Positions 26,277-35,080 are shown, numbered from the stretch's first letter. The stretch is 64,000 nucleotides of DNA from Ruminococcaceae bacterium UBA2854 (GCA_002350765.1 DEFK01000017.1:86686-150685); one strand, 5' to 3'. Notes: generated from the sequence alone by a model not told the origin. Program-made: numbers and translations.

Positions 26277-26801
26277 TTATGAGTCGTAGAACTGCTGTCC
26301 GTCGTCTGTAATAAGACGCTCGGTTCTCGGGTACTCGAAGATAGCGGGGTTATCGGCGTTTTCTTCGAGATAAAGCGCGAATTCATCCGCGTACCATTTA
26401 GCCATACCGAGGTTGTGCATAAGGTAATGACCGCAGTTTTCGGGAGCTGTACCGGGAACCTCCTCGGCGTCTTTTACCGACTTAAAGGCTCTTAGCACTA
26501 AGTCGTAAATCTCCCTAGGGGAGCGGTTACCTTTTAAGATAAGGTAAAAGCCCGTAAGACATCCCATCGGTCCCCAGTATATTACCTCGTCCTTCCAGTC
26601 GGGCTCGTTGCGTAGAAATGTAGCGATAAGATGCTCGAGCGAGTGCATAGCGGCTGTGTCGATAACAGGCTCTCTGTTAGGTCTTTTAAGGCGAATGTCA
26701 TATGTTGTTACCATACCGCCGTTAACATTGTCCTCACGGCTTAAAAATATCCCGGGAACGATCAGCGTATGGTCAACCGAAAAGCTCTGGATTAATTTCA
26801 T
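26277..26801 (-). CDS. luxS: S-ribosylhomocysteine lyase (AI-2 synthase)
   Basis: 174 aa. It splits S-ribosylhomocysteine to homocysteine and DPD, the AI-2 precursor. The metal site H53-x-x-E56-H57 (MHSLEHLIATF) and C123 (ENCGH) are present, as are DNVNGG and GPMGCLTGFY. It is the third gene of a minus-strand unit: histidine kinase, response regulator, then luxS 19 bases after the regulator with its own GGAGAG. This arrangement is unusual, since luxS is normally linked to methyl-cycle genes such as pfs or cysK, none of which is present here. Confidence 0.95.
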   Translation of the reverse strand: MKLIQSFSVDHTLIVPGIFLSREDNVNGGMVTTYDIRLKRPNREPVIDTAAMHSLEHLIATFLRNEPDWKDEVIYWGPMGCLTGFYLILKGNRSPREIYDLVLRAFKSVKDAEEVPGTAPENCGHYLMHNLGMAKWYADEFALYLEENADNPAIFEYPRTERLITDDGQQFYDS

Positions 26802-26820
26802 ATTCTCTCTCCTTTACGGC

Positions 26821-27603
26821 TTAATAATCGTAGTATAAAAAGTCAGCCCAGTAATACTGGCTCATATATTCGTTTTCGTAGGCGTTTACGGCTCCCGCGT
26901 CAAGCTCCTTGAAGCGGTAGTAATCGCAGTCGAGAACATCGGGATTTACCGCGAGGGCGTTGTAGCTTCGTACAACCGCGTCTCCTGCGCCGACCGCTTT
27001 AAGACTTTTTATCATAGCGTAAATATATGTCTGAAGAAGATTTTGCAGTTTCTTTTCGTAGGGCTCATCCTCGAAAATCGCGGCGAAAATCTCTCTTGTC
27101 GTACAGGACGCGCCGTGGCGGTGAACGAGATAGGCGAATACCTCCTTCGACTTACTGCGCTCGAAACGGACGTGGTTTCCGTCGGGCGTAAATACGTCGA
27201 AGTTTCCGAAGCATCTTACCCTTAGCTTCGCGTTATCCTTCGGGATAATCGGGAAGCGTAAATCGGAAAGCTCCTTTTCAATTTTTTCCTTGGTTACGGG
27301 CTTCATAATATACCCCGAGGCGTGGAGGCTCATCGCCTCGCCCGCGTACTCGGAAAAGCCCGTTACAAAGATAATATTCATCTTGGGGTTAACGGCTTTA
27401 AGCTCTTTCGCGAGCTCTACGCCGTTCATTCCGCGCATATGGATATCCAAAAAGGCGATATCACAGCCGTTCTTTTTAGCGTCCTCGAGCAAGTCCGCCT
27501 GTTTTTTATGCGCCGTAATATCCGCGTCGGGTTTAGCCTCACGTATTGACATTTCAAGCATTTTCAGCATTAAAGGTTCATCGTCAACGCATAGGATTCT
27601 CAT
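26821..27603 (-). CDS. Response regulator with SARP/BTAD-like DNA-binding domain
   Basis: 260 aa. The receiver domain occupies residues 1-118 with phosphoacceptor D53 (FLDIHMRG), acidic D7/D8 and K102-type lysine (MKPV). The C-terminal half (from LRVRCFGNFDVF) is a winged helix of the SARP/AfsR type: VRFERSKSKEVFAYLVHRHG and TTREIFAAIFEDEP, then part of a BTAD-like helical segment. SARP proteins bind 11-bp-spaced direct repeats next to the -10 region; such repeats lie upstream of the divergent gene at 30006. Its ATG overlaps the kinase stop (ATGA at 27600-27603), and luxS follows in the operon. Confidence 0.9.
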   Translation of the reverse strand: MRILCVDDEPLMLKMLEMSIREAKPDADITAHKKQADLLEDAKKNGCDIAFLDIHMRGMNGVELAKELKAVNPKMNIIFVTGFSEYAGEAMSLHASGYIMKPVTKEKIEKELSDLRFPIIPKDNAKLRVRCFGNFDVFTPDGNHVRFERSKSKEVFAYLVHRHGASCTTREIFAAIFEDEPYEKKLQNLLQTYIYAMIKSLKAVGAGDAVVRSYNALAVNPDVLDCDYYRFKELDAGAVNAYENEYMSQYYWADFLYYDY

Positions 27604-29447
27604 TCGGTATTCCTCCTTTTCGGGATAATAACTTTAGCTGTTGTGCCCTTGTCAGGCTCGCTTGTAACGATAACATCCGCATCACACATATCTTTAAGGC
27701 GTTTTTTGGTGTTCTCCATACCGATATGTGAGCGGCCGTCGTCTTTCTTTTTATTTACGTCAAAGCCCACGCCGTCGTCCTCTATAATAACCTCATAATC
27801 GGTCTCGGTCTCGCGGGTGGAGATTTTAACCGTTCCGCCGTCCTCTTTCATACCGACGCCGTGCTTGACAGCGTTTTCAACCAGCGGCTGAATCGAGAGC
27901 AGCGGGATTTCAAAATCCGTTGCCTGAATATCATATTCGATATTCAGCTGGTCGTCGAAACGAAGCTTTTCTATATATAAGTATTTTTTAAGGTGCTCCA
28001 GTTCCTTTTCGAAGGGTACGGGAGCCGTTTGTTTTAATGAGTCCATATTACCGCGGAGATAGTCCGAGAACGCTACCGTAGCGTTGTAGGCGGTGTCGGG
28101 ATTTAGCTTGCATAAAATTGCGATAGACGAAAGCGCGTTATACATAAAGTGCGGTCTTATCTGGCTTACCATAACGCTTACCTTAGCCTCGTAAAGCTCT
28201 TTTTGTACCTGCTGATAGCGGATAGCTTCCTTGTACTGCGTGCGTAAATCCAGTATCAGTCTTACGATCTGGTACGCCATTGTTACCGCAAGACCGTAAT
28301 TGAAGAAGCGTGAACCCGCGAGGTGAATATACTGGTCGAGTATGTCGAGCATAAGGGTAAGCATAAGCGGGCTCCACGATATTAGGAATACAAGCGCGTT
28401 GCGGTTGCCGCGTATTTCCAAGCAAAGCAGTACAATCATAATTACCGCGCATACCGCTGTATTAATAAACATATTCGGTCTTGTGGCGGTAACGTCTATG
28501 ACGTTTGTAAGATGTAAAACCGCCGCGACTATTACCGACAGGAAAAAGAGCGTTATAGTAAGGTTCGCTATCGCTCTTGTCATAGGCTTTTGGAGGTTGG
28601 ATTTAAGATAGAGGAATATCGTAGTTATAAAAAGATAGCTCATCATCCTGACGGTAAACAGACATATCGTCACGTCCGTAATCCAAAGATTAAGGAAATC
28701 TCCGAGCGACTGCGTTATCATATACAGTCCCCAGAAAAAACACAGCGCTCCGAAGCATAGATATTTGTAGTTTACTTTTCCGAGCACAAAGCTCGATACG
28801 GGGAAGAAAAATAACCCGAAAAAGCATACGAGAACAAATAGCAGAAAGCTCGGCATTGACTTAAAGAACAACTGATTATACAGTCCGTCCTGTTGACAAT
28901 ACATTACTCCGAAACTATCCGAAAAGCTCAGCGTCGCCATTGAGTACGGGTACTCAACTTCTATAATCATATCCTGTTTGCCGCTCAGAACCGTATCGGG
29001 GAACGATTCGGTTAAAATCTCCGTTACATCGTAACCCGGGGTACGGAACATTCTATCTGCGGGAGAAAAAAGCTCCTCGGGTATATCGGGTATACTTCGG
29101 CGGGTGGAAAACTCGAACTTTCCGTCGGCTGAGCGTAGAGTGAACCATATATCTTTTGAGGAAAAAGCCAATGTGCTGAAGTTAGCCGCCGTTTCATCGA
29201 GCTTACCCTTAATGGTTACTTTATGGAAATGCTCGTTAATAGTTTTTGTTGGATCAACATTCTTCCATTCTCCGCCGTCAACGGAGTATTTACCTACGAG
29301 CATAGTGCTCATTTTTTTATTTGTAAAGTCTACCTGAAAATACGGGATACACTGTACAATCATAAAAACCAGCGAGAGTAATACCATACCGACAATTACG
29401 GAAGTAAACACTTTTCCGCCGAGATATTCTTTTATCTTTGTTTTCAT
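27600..29447 (-). CDS. LytS-type sensor histidine kinase with extracellular domain and 7 TM
   Basis: 615 aa. Start at ATG 29447 with AAAGG 9 bases upstream; a TTG three codons earlier is possible. One TM helix, an extracytoplasmic domain of about 170 residues (beta-rich, 7TMR-DISM-like), seven TM helices, then a kinase core: phospho-acceptor SQIRPHFMYNALSSI, N box PLVENAVKHGVGM, G boxes EDDGVGFDV and HIGMENTKKRLK. That makes it a LytS/YehU-class kinase. It is the first gene of an operon with the SARP-type regulator and luxS, divergent from the triplicated promoter region. The signal sensed is unknown. Confidence 0.9.
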   Translation of the reverse strand: MKTKIKEYLGGKVFTSVIVGMVLLSLVFMIVQCIPYFQVDFTNKKMSTMLVGKYSVDGGEWKNVDPTKTINEHFHKVTIKGKLDETAANFSTLAFSSKDIWFTLRSADGKFEFSTRRSIPDIPEELFSPADRMFRTPGYDVTEILTESFPDTVLSGKQDMIIEVEYPYSMATLSFSDSFGVMYCQQDGLYNQLFFKSMPSFLLFVLVCFFGLFFFPVSSFVLGKVNYKYLCFGALCFFWGLYMITQSLGDFLNLWITDVTICLFTVRMMSYLFITTIFLYLKSNLQKPMTRAIANLTITLFFLSVIVAAVLHLTNVIDVTATRPNMFINTAVCAVIMIVLLCLEIRGNRNALVFLISWSPLMLTLMLDILDQYIHLAGSRFFNYGLAVTMAYQIVRLILDLRTQYKEAIRYQQVQKELYEAKVSVMVSQIRPHFMYNALSSIAILCKLNPDTAYNATVAFSDYLRGNMDSLKQTAPVPFEKELEHLKKYLYIEKLRFDDQLNIEYDIQATDFEIPLLSIQPLVENAVKHGVGMKEDGGTVKISTRETETDYEVIIEDDGVGFDVNKKKDDGRSHIGMENTKKRLKDMCDADVIVTSEPDKGTTAKVIIPKRRNTE

Positions 29448-29520
29448 ACTAATCAACCTTTAAGTTATGCTTTTTCCATTATAACATAATCATTTTGGAA
29501 TGAAAAGATAATTATTTTTA

Positions 29521-29880
29521 AACTTTTTTAAAAACCTCGGATATTTGCAAAGAAGTTGCAAAGAACGACTTGATATACTAAAGCCACAGTCAAGGGAAAA
29601 GCCGAGACAGGACAAAGTAAATCATCCCCGAGAGATAAAAAAGAAAAATAAAACTTTTTTAAAAACCTCGGATATTTGCAAAGAAGTTGCAAAGAACGAC
29701 CTGATATACTAAAGTCACAGTCAAGGGAACAGCCGAGACAGGACAAAGTAAATCACCCCCGAGAGATAAAAAAGAAAAAATAAAAACTTTTTAAAAACCT
29801 CGGATATTTGCAAAGAAGTTGCAAAGAACAACCTGATATACTAAAGTCACAGTCAAAGGAAAAACCGAGATTGAACAATA
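29521..29880 (+). repeat. Three tandem copies of a 131-bp promoter/operator unit
   Basis: Units start at 29521, 29652 and 29785 (each AACTTTTT-AAAAACCTCGG) and are nearly identical; the third diverges after CCGAGAT near 29870. Each holds two direct repeats TTGCAAAGAA spaced exactly 11 bases (29545/29556, 29676/29687, 29808/29819) followed by TATACT (29574-29579, 29705-29710, 29837-29842). The -35 position at normal spacing is poor. The pattern is that of an activator-dependent promoter triplicated in tandem. The 29457-29520 remainder is AT-rich with the divergent start region. Confidence 0.9.
29808..29842 (+). promoter_or_regulatory. Proximal operator-promoter of the 30006 gene
   Basis: Direct repeats TTGCAAAGAAG and TTGCAAAGAAC, then TATACT at 29837-29842 whose distance from the last repeat (about 8 bases) equals the arrangement known for SARP activators that cover the -35 site. 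No 17-base-spaced -35 box is present. Confidence 0.6.
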
Positions 29881-30005
29881 AAAACAAAACCAAAATATAA
29901 AAACTTTAAAAAGGAGAAACAACAATGAAAAACTTATTCAAAACAAACACAAACACATTAACAAAAACAAACAAAACAAATTTAATTCCAAAAGGAGAAA
30001 AAACA

Positions 30006-31679
30006 ATGAAAAACACAAGAACAAAGAAGCGCAGCTTCAAGACAAGAATCATCGCGACAGCGTTATCGGCAATAACACTATTATCGGTAGGATCAATTGC
30101 ATTAACACCTGCCGCGGCGGCGGAAAAAGAATCAATCGGTTCGAAAATCACCTCATCAGTAACGGACTACTTTAAGGACACCTCGTTAGGCTTTGTAAAG
30201 AACACAGCCTGGAAGCTTATCGGTCCCGAGCTTACAAAGGTAGGATTAACACCAATCCTGAATACGTTCCTCGGAATTGAGGACGAAGGCCCCTCGAACC
30301 AGGACATCCTCGACAAGATCGACAAGAGCACCGAGGAGATTAAGGCGGAAATCGCTAAGGTCTTAGACGCTACTATGGAGCTATCAACAATGACAGCTAA
30401 TTATCATCAGCTTCAGATGAACCAGCTTAAAGCAATCAACAGCAACATCGACACAAAAGATTTCAGAACACAGGCTGATACAGTCGCCGCTGATTTCTCC
30501 CACGCAATCAAGAGAATCGACGAGAACAAGGCTAACATCACCTGCGACGGCAGCGACAAAATCAACAACACTACTTATAAAGCATACAAGGAAATCCTTT
30601 CGGATCCCAAGTGTAACGTAAGCGCGATGCAGGCAAACTTCGACGAAATGCTCCGCTTCCTTAAAGGCCAGCGTACATCCAACAATAACGAGAACGGCTA
30701 TCGCCAGCTCACCAATTACTTAATGGACAGAGTAGTAGCGGCGGATAAAGGCCAGCACAGCTTCACTACAACTCCCGATTACTACGGCGCGGTAGATAAT
30801 ATCAACGCGGAAATCCAGGTTATGGAACAGCAGGTTGTAATGGATTTCGCAATCATCAACGCACTTAACGGTATGCAGTTCCGTGTAAAGGAATACGAAG
30901 TTGACAACGGTATCATCACAGTTAACGAAGACGAATCCCCCTACGCTAAATTTGAAAACACAGCAACAGACCTTCAGAAGAGCATGGTTGACATAAACAA
31001 GATCTTCGAAGATGTACTGAAAGAAAACAAGAAGATCCCCGACAAGTACGTAGTAGCTGATCTTTATGTTATAGATGGCAACAACACAGTGAAAAAGGGC
31101 TGCACATCCTTTATCGACGCTTGGTCACAGGGTATCCACAGCGGTAAAGACTTCAACATCAACGTTCTTAAAGCGGGTCAGTATCTTAAGGCTGACGCAA
31201 AGAAGGGCTTCAAGTTCGACGAAAACGTAAAGGGCTTAAATGACAAGGGCGGCTTTGAAATCCCCGCAGGCAAAGATATTTACATCAATTTGGCAAACAA
31301 GAAGAACGGCTTTGACTGTTCCGCTAAGAAAGATATGACTCTCTTCACCGTTAACAGCGGCGCCGACTTTGAACTCCACAACGCAAAGATTGAAGGCACT
31401 AACAACAAGTTCAAAATCCCCGACAACGCAAAGAACACAAATCTTAAGCTTAAATATATAGAATTCAACGATGTACACGACTACTTCGCGACAGGCGATC
31501 CCTGCATCAGCGTTTCAAAGAAAGCCGAAAATACTCAGATCAATCTTTATTGGGTTGATTTCAAAGTTGAGGGAACAAGCCGAATCAAAAACGACGGTAA
31601 AAACACTAAAATCTTTGAATGGTACGTAAAACGCGCTTGGGAGCGTGAAGTACGCGGCGACGAGTACTGGGGTACATGA
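30006..31679 (+). CDS. Secreted protein with helical N-terminal and beta-helix-like C-terminal parts
   Basis: 557 aa exported protein of unknown function. Two in-frame starts exist, each with its own AAAAGGAGAAA ribosome site: 29925 (27 extra residues, Asn/Thr/Lys-rich) and 30006, which begins a clear signal peptide ending near TPAAAAE. I prefer 30006. The N-terminal half is helical with heptad-like SNQDILDKIDKSTEEIKAEI (about residues 95-115) and resembles helical bundles of pore-forming or Cry-type toxins only in style. The C-terminal half (FTVNSGADFELHNAKIEGTN) looks like parallel beta-helix. It is driven by the triplicated promoter and divergent from the sensor kinase, so it is probably the main target of that system (inference). 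Confidence 0.8.
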   Translation: MKNTRTKKRSFKTRIIATALSAITLLSVGSIALTPAAAAEKESIGSKITSSVTDYFKDTSLGFVKNTAWKLIGPELTKVGLTPILNTFLGIEDEGPSNQDILDKIDKSTEEIKAEIAKVLDATMELSTMTANYHQLQMNQLKAINSNIDTKDFRTQADTVAADFSHAIKRIDENKANITCDGSDKINNTTYKAYKEILSDPKCNVSAMQANFDEMLRFLKGQRTSNNNENGYRQLTNYLMDRVVAADKGQHSFTTTPDYYGAVDNINAEIQVMEQQVVMDFAIINALNGMQFRVKEYEVDNGIITVNEDESPYAKFENTATDLQKSMVDINKIFEDVLKENKKIPDKYVVADLYVIDGNNTVKKGCTSFIDAWSQGIHSGKDFNINVLKAGQYLKADAKKGFKFDENVKGLNDKGGFEIPAGKDIYINLANKKNGFDCSAKKDMTLFTVNSGADFELHNAKIEGTNNKFKIPDNAKNTNLKLKYIEFNDVHDYFATGDPCISVSKKAENTQINLYWVDFKVEGTSRIKNDGKNTKIFEWYVKRAWEREVRGDEYWGT

Positions 31680-31706
31680 TAATAGAATAATCAATATAAT
31701 AAAAAG

Positions 31707-31731
31707 CCTCCGTTCACAGCGGAGGTTTTTT
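31707..31731 (+). terminator. Terminator of the secreted helical protein gene
   Basis: CCTCCG (31707-31712), loop, CGGAGG (31720-31725), then TTTTTT. Confidence 0.85.
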
Positions 31732-31753
31732 ATTGAAAAAATCTTTTTAACGG

Positions 31754-31782
31754 TAGACAAAAATTTTTCGGGATGTTATAAT
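31754..31782 (+). promoter_or_regulatory. SigA promoter of the diguanylate cyclase gene
   Basis: TAGACA (31754-31759), 17 bases, TATAAT (31777-31782). Confidence 0.8.
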
Positions 31783-31812
31783 TTTAATATATGAGAAAAA
31801 TGGAGACAAATT

Positions 31813-32997
31813 ATGTTTAGTTATTACACGGCTATTACATTGCTGTCGATAGCGGCGTTGTTGGTTCTTTGCGTTTTGGTGCATGAAAACGGCAGAATAC
31901 AGAAAAACCAAAGGTCATTGTTTTACCTTACCTATCTGTTTATAGGTCTTGCGGCAATTGCCGAGTGGTCGGGTATACAAATGAACGGAAATGACGACAT
32001 TCCGCATTGGGTTCTTATGCTTGTTAAGTGCGCCGATTATATCCTGACTCCTATGGCGGGAGGCGCGATTATAAGACAAATGGGTATTCGTAATGTCGGA
32101 TTTAAGATTTTAAATATTACTCTTGTTATTAATACAGCGTTCCAGGTAGTCGCCGCTTTCTTTGGCTGGATGATTACAATTGACGCGCATAATAATTACG
32201 CGCACGGTCCGCTTTACTTCGTTTATATTATCGAGTATCTGTGCGTTATCGCTATAGTTATTGTCGAGTTTTTGATATACGGAAAGGGCTTTGTCCGCCA
32301 GAACCGCTATTCGCTGTATTCAATTATGACCTTAGTGCTCGCGGGTATTCTCTTACAGGAAATATTCGGCGGAGAGTTCCGCACAGCCTATATTTCTCTG
32401 ACGCTCGGAGCGGCGCTGTTGTTTATTCATTATGTGGAATACGCCCAGCTTGACGCCGAGGATCGTATCAACGAGCAGGAGCGAATGCTGAATTATGACG
32501 CGCTGACAGGACTTCTTAACCGTTACGCTTATTCCAAGGCGCTTAATAAGTTTGACGCCGACGGCGAACTCCCGAATAATTTAGCCGCTGTTTCTATTGA
32601 TATAAACGGCTTAAAGATGGTTAACGATTCCCTGGGACATACCGCGGGGGATGAGTTGATCTGCGGCGCGGCGAAATGTATTAAAGAAGTCTACGGCGAG
32701 GTAGGACGTTGCTATCGAACAGGCGGAGATGAATTTATTGTTCTTGCTAATATTGACCGAGAAAAAGCGGACGCGTTGTTAAATCAGCTTTCCGACAAAA
32801 CAAACCTGTGGGACGGAACGCTTATCCATAACCTGAGCCTATCGGCGGGCTATGCCTTAGTATCGGAATACAGCGGTGTTTCCGCCGAAAAACTGGTCTA
32901 TTTCGCCGACAGGGGAATGTACGAGGAGAAAAGCCGTTACTACAATAATCTCGGAGATAAAAGAAGAGCGTATGTCGCCGAGGATAATTATTCGTAA
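31813..32997 (+). CDS. Membrane diguanylate cyclase (GGDEF)
   Basis: 394 aa. About seven N-terminal TM segments (residues 1-215) precede a GGDEF domain starting at LNYDALTGLLNRYAY. The exact active-site motif RTGGDEFIVL is near residue 302, and substrate-binding DINGLKMVNDSLGHTAGDEL is intact, so it should make cyclic di-GMP. No inhibitory RxxD site is evident at the usual place, and no EAL domain is present. Monocistronic; it lies just before the partner-switching genes. The signal perceived by the membrane part is unknown. Confidence 0.92.
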   Translation: MFSYYTAITLLSIAALLVLCVLVHENGRIQKNQRSLFYLTYLFIGLAAIAEWSGIQMNGNDDIPHWVLMLVKCADYILTPMAGGAIIRQMGIRNVGFKILNITLVINTAFQVVAAFFGWMITIDAHNNYAHGPLYFVYIIEYLCVIAIVIVEFLIYGKGFVRQNRYSLYSIMTLVLAGILLQEIFGGEFRTAYISLTLGAALLFIHYVEYAQLDAEDRINEQERMLNYDALTGLLNRYAYSKALNKFDADGELPNNLAAVSIDINGLKMVNDSLGHTAGDELICGAAKCIKEVYGEVGRCYRTGGDEFIVLANIDREKADALLNQLSDKTNLWDGTLIHNLSLSAGYALVSEYSGVSAEKLVYFADRGMYEEKSRYYNNLGDKRRAYVAEDNYS

Positions 32998-33009
32998 ATA
33001 AACAGAAAT

Positions 33010-33034
33010 CAAGCGCCTGTTTTGCGGGCGCTTG
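33010..33034 (+). terminator. Hairpin after the diguanylate cyclase gene
   Basis: CAAGCGCC (33010-33017) pairs with GGCGCTTG (33027-33034). The following DNA is AT-rich without a clean T tract. Confidence 0.5.
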
Positions 33035-33089
33035 AAATAATAAATTTTATAAGGATAAAAGTGTAAAAGCTTATACTTTTCCAAATTAC

Positions 33090-33144
33090 GCCTTATACGC
33101 CCACGGTAAGGTTGTAAATAACTTTAATTAGTGGGCGGAAAGGC
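33090..33144 (+). other. Structured leader before the partner-switching operon
   Basis: Nested stems GCCTT/AAGGC (33090-33094 and 33140-33144) and CGCCCAC/GTGGGCG (33098-33104 and 33131-33137) surround a 26-base loop just before the STAS gene. It matches no riboswitch class I know. It may be an RNA control element or a stabilising hairpin. Confidence 0.35.
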
Positions 33145-33156
33145 TATGGATTTATT

Positions 33157-33513
33157 ATGGGATTATTTGGAAAAAAAGAAAAGAAAACCGCATCAAATAT
33201 GAGCAGTAAAAGCCATTTGGATATCGAGCTTAATAAAGACGGAGCAGAATACACATTCCTGCTTAACGGCAGACTTGACACAATAACTTCTCCCGAACTC
33301 GACGCAAAAATCAACGAAGTGACCCCTGACGCTGAAAAGCTGATTTTTGATCTTTCTAACCTGGATTACATCTCCAGCGCGGGACTTCGTGTTCTTCTCG
33401 GAGCGACGCAGGCTATGGAAGATAAGGGAGAGATGGTTGTCCGCAACCTCACTGAGCCTGTTAAGGAAGTTTTTGAGCTTACAGGCTTCAGCCGTCTGTT
33501 CACTATTGAGTAA
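33157..33513 (+). CDS. Anti-sigma factor antagonist (STAS domain)
   Basis: 118 aa. After a short Lys-rich start (MGLFGKKEKK) comes a STAS domain: FLLNGRLDTITSPELDAKI, LIFDLSNLDYISSAGLRVLL, with S74 aligned to the phosphoserine of SpoIIAA/RsbV. In such modules the unphosphorylated form binds the RsbW-type kinase and frees its partner. It is followed by a membrane PP2C phosphatase and an RsbW-like kinase, giving a complete partner-switching set without a sigma factor in the window. Confidence 0.9.
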   Translation: MGLFGKKEKKTASNMSSKSHLDIELNKDGAEYTFLLNGRLDTITSPELDAKINEVTPDAEKLIFDLSNLDYISSAGLRVLLGATQAMEDKGEMVVRNLTEPVKEVFELTGFSRLFTIE

Positions 33514-33547
33514 GATATATAATCTGTTACCCTAACGGAGAGAGCTT

Positions 33548-35080
33548 ATGATTAATAAACTGAAAGATATCAAAATATACGGATTGATTTTTACCATATT
33601 GTCAACCCTTTTTGTCTTAGTGTTGGGCACTAACTTTTTCATGGAAGCAAGACTGCAGCGGTTTCTGTATAATACAGGTGTAGATACACTGGGAACGATT
33701 ATCTGCGCGGCTCTGTTTTACGGATGTATGAGGCAGGGAGAAAGCGGAATAAAGTCCTTCAGGCTCCTTATAATTTCGGTATGCGCCAGCTTTGTCGTCA
33801 ACGAAGTAATCAGTTATACCTTTTTTGTGCCTGATTATCGTATGATTTGTTATGTTTTCTGCTTGTTGAGCAAGCTAATCGATCTTGCGATGATCTTCCT
33901 ATTCTATCTCTACGTAAGAGAAACGCTCGGTTTTGAGGGTAAACTTGCAAGTGTTGTGGAAAAACTCATCCCTATACTATTGGTTGTTCAAACTATCGTA
34001 TTGCTTAGTAATATTATCACACCTGTTACCTTTACCGTTGACGCCAAAGGTGTGTATCAGGAAACGGGTATTTATGTACTGGAGGAAGTTTTCCTTTTAA
34101 CGACGAGTATCCTTACAACCGTAATGATATTTATGTCCCACAACCCTTTCAGCCAGAAAGCGGCTGCGCTGACATTCATTTTCTTACCGCTTATCGAATA
34201 CGCGATGCTCGGCGGCAGCTTCGGCGAAGCCGCCCAGTACGGTATCATTCTTATGTCGCTGATTATTATGTATTGCGTCATATCCAATGTTAAGAGCAGA
34301 AAGCTTGCGGCGACGGAGACCGAGCTCAATATGGCTACAGAAATCCAGACGAGTATGCTGCCGTCGGATTTCCCCGCTTTTCCCGAGCGCGCGGAATTTG
34401 ACATTTATGCTTCGATGGATCCCGCAAAGGAAGTCGGCGGAGATTTCTACGACTTCTTTATGATTGATGATGACCATCTTGCGATAGTTATAGCGGACGT
34501 ATCGGGAAAGGGTATTCCCGCGGCGCTGTTTATGATGTCGTCAAAAATCTATATCAGCGACCACGCCACTATGGGAGGCTCTCCCGCGGAGATTCTCGAA
34601 AGAGTTAACAAACTTGTTTTCGCTAATAACGACGCTTATATGTTTGTAACTGTATGGCTTGGTATACTCGAAATCAGCACAGGCAAGCTCGTTAGCTCGA
34701 GCGCGGGACATGAGTATCCGATGGTAAACCAAAACGGCAAATACGAGATTCTTAAAGATAAGCATGGTCTGGCGGTCGGCGCGACAGGTGTATCCAAGTA
34801 TGTAAATACGGAAATACAGCTTAAAAAGGGCGACAGCATATTTGTATATACCGACGGTGTTGCTGAGGCTACAGACGCTAACAATGAACTTTTCGGTACT
34901 GACCGCGCTCTTGATGCGCTCAACGCTGTTCCGAAGAGCGCTTCCCAGAAAGAGGTACTGGAGAGCGTACGCGCCGCTGTTGACGCTTTTGTAAAAGACG
35001 CGCCTCAGTTTGACGACCTGACGATGGTCGGCTTGAAATACTACGGCTCGAAGGAAAGTACCGCGGCGGAGGAACAATAA
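33548..35080 (+). CDS. Membrane PP2C/SpoIIE-type serine phosphatase
   Basis: 510 aa. Six to seven TM segments (residues 1-250) are followed by a PPM/SpoIIE domain: AKEVGGDFYDFFMIDDDHLAI (metal Asp and Gly), IADVSGKGIPAALFM, and SIFVYTDGVAEATDANNELF, then FDDLTMVGLKY with the last metal Asp. It should dephosphorylate the STAS protein encoded upstream in response to a membrane signal. GGAG precedes ATG 33548. Its stop overlaps the next ATG by one base (TAATG at 35078-35082). Confidence 0.92.
   Translation: MINKLKDIKIYGLIFTILSTLFVLVLGTNFFMEARLQRFLYNTGVDTLGTIICAALFYGCMRQGESGIKSFRLLIISVCASFVVNEVISYTFFVPDYRMICYVFCLLSKLIDLAMIFLFYLYVRETLGFEGKLASVVEKLIPILLVVQTIVLLSNIITPVTFTVDAKGVYQETGIYVLEEVFLLTTSILTTVMIFMSHNPFSQKAAALTFIFLPLIEYAMLGGSFGEAAQYGIILMSLIIMYCVISNVKSRKLAATETELNMATEIQTSMLPSDFPAFPERAEFDIYASMDPAKEVGGDFYDFFMIDDDHLAIVIADVSGKGIPAALFMMSSKIYISDHATMGGSPAEILERVNKLVFANNDAYMFVTVWLGILEISTGKLVSSSAGHEYPMVNQNGKYEILKDKHGLAVGATGVSKYVNTEIQLKKGDSIFVYTDGVAEATDANNELFGTDRALDALNAVPKSASQKEVLESVRAAVDAFVKDAPQFDDLTMVGLKYYGSKESTAAEEQ

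Noticed and set aside
29521..29880. CRISPR array
   Set aside because: Only three long units of about 131 bp with no unique spacers; each carries a -10 box and operator repeats.
30500..31700. Cry-toxin or MACPF assignment for the 30006 protein
   Set aside because: Only a general helical/beta-helix look; no family motif could be aligned by eye.
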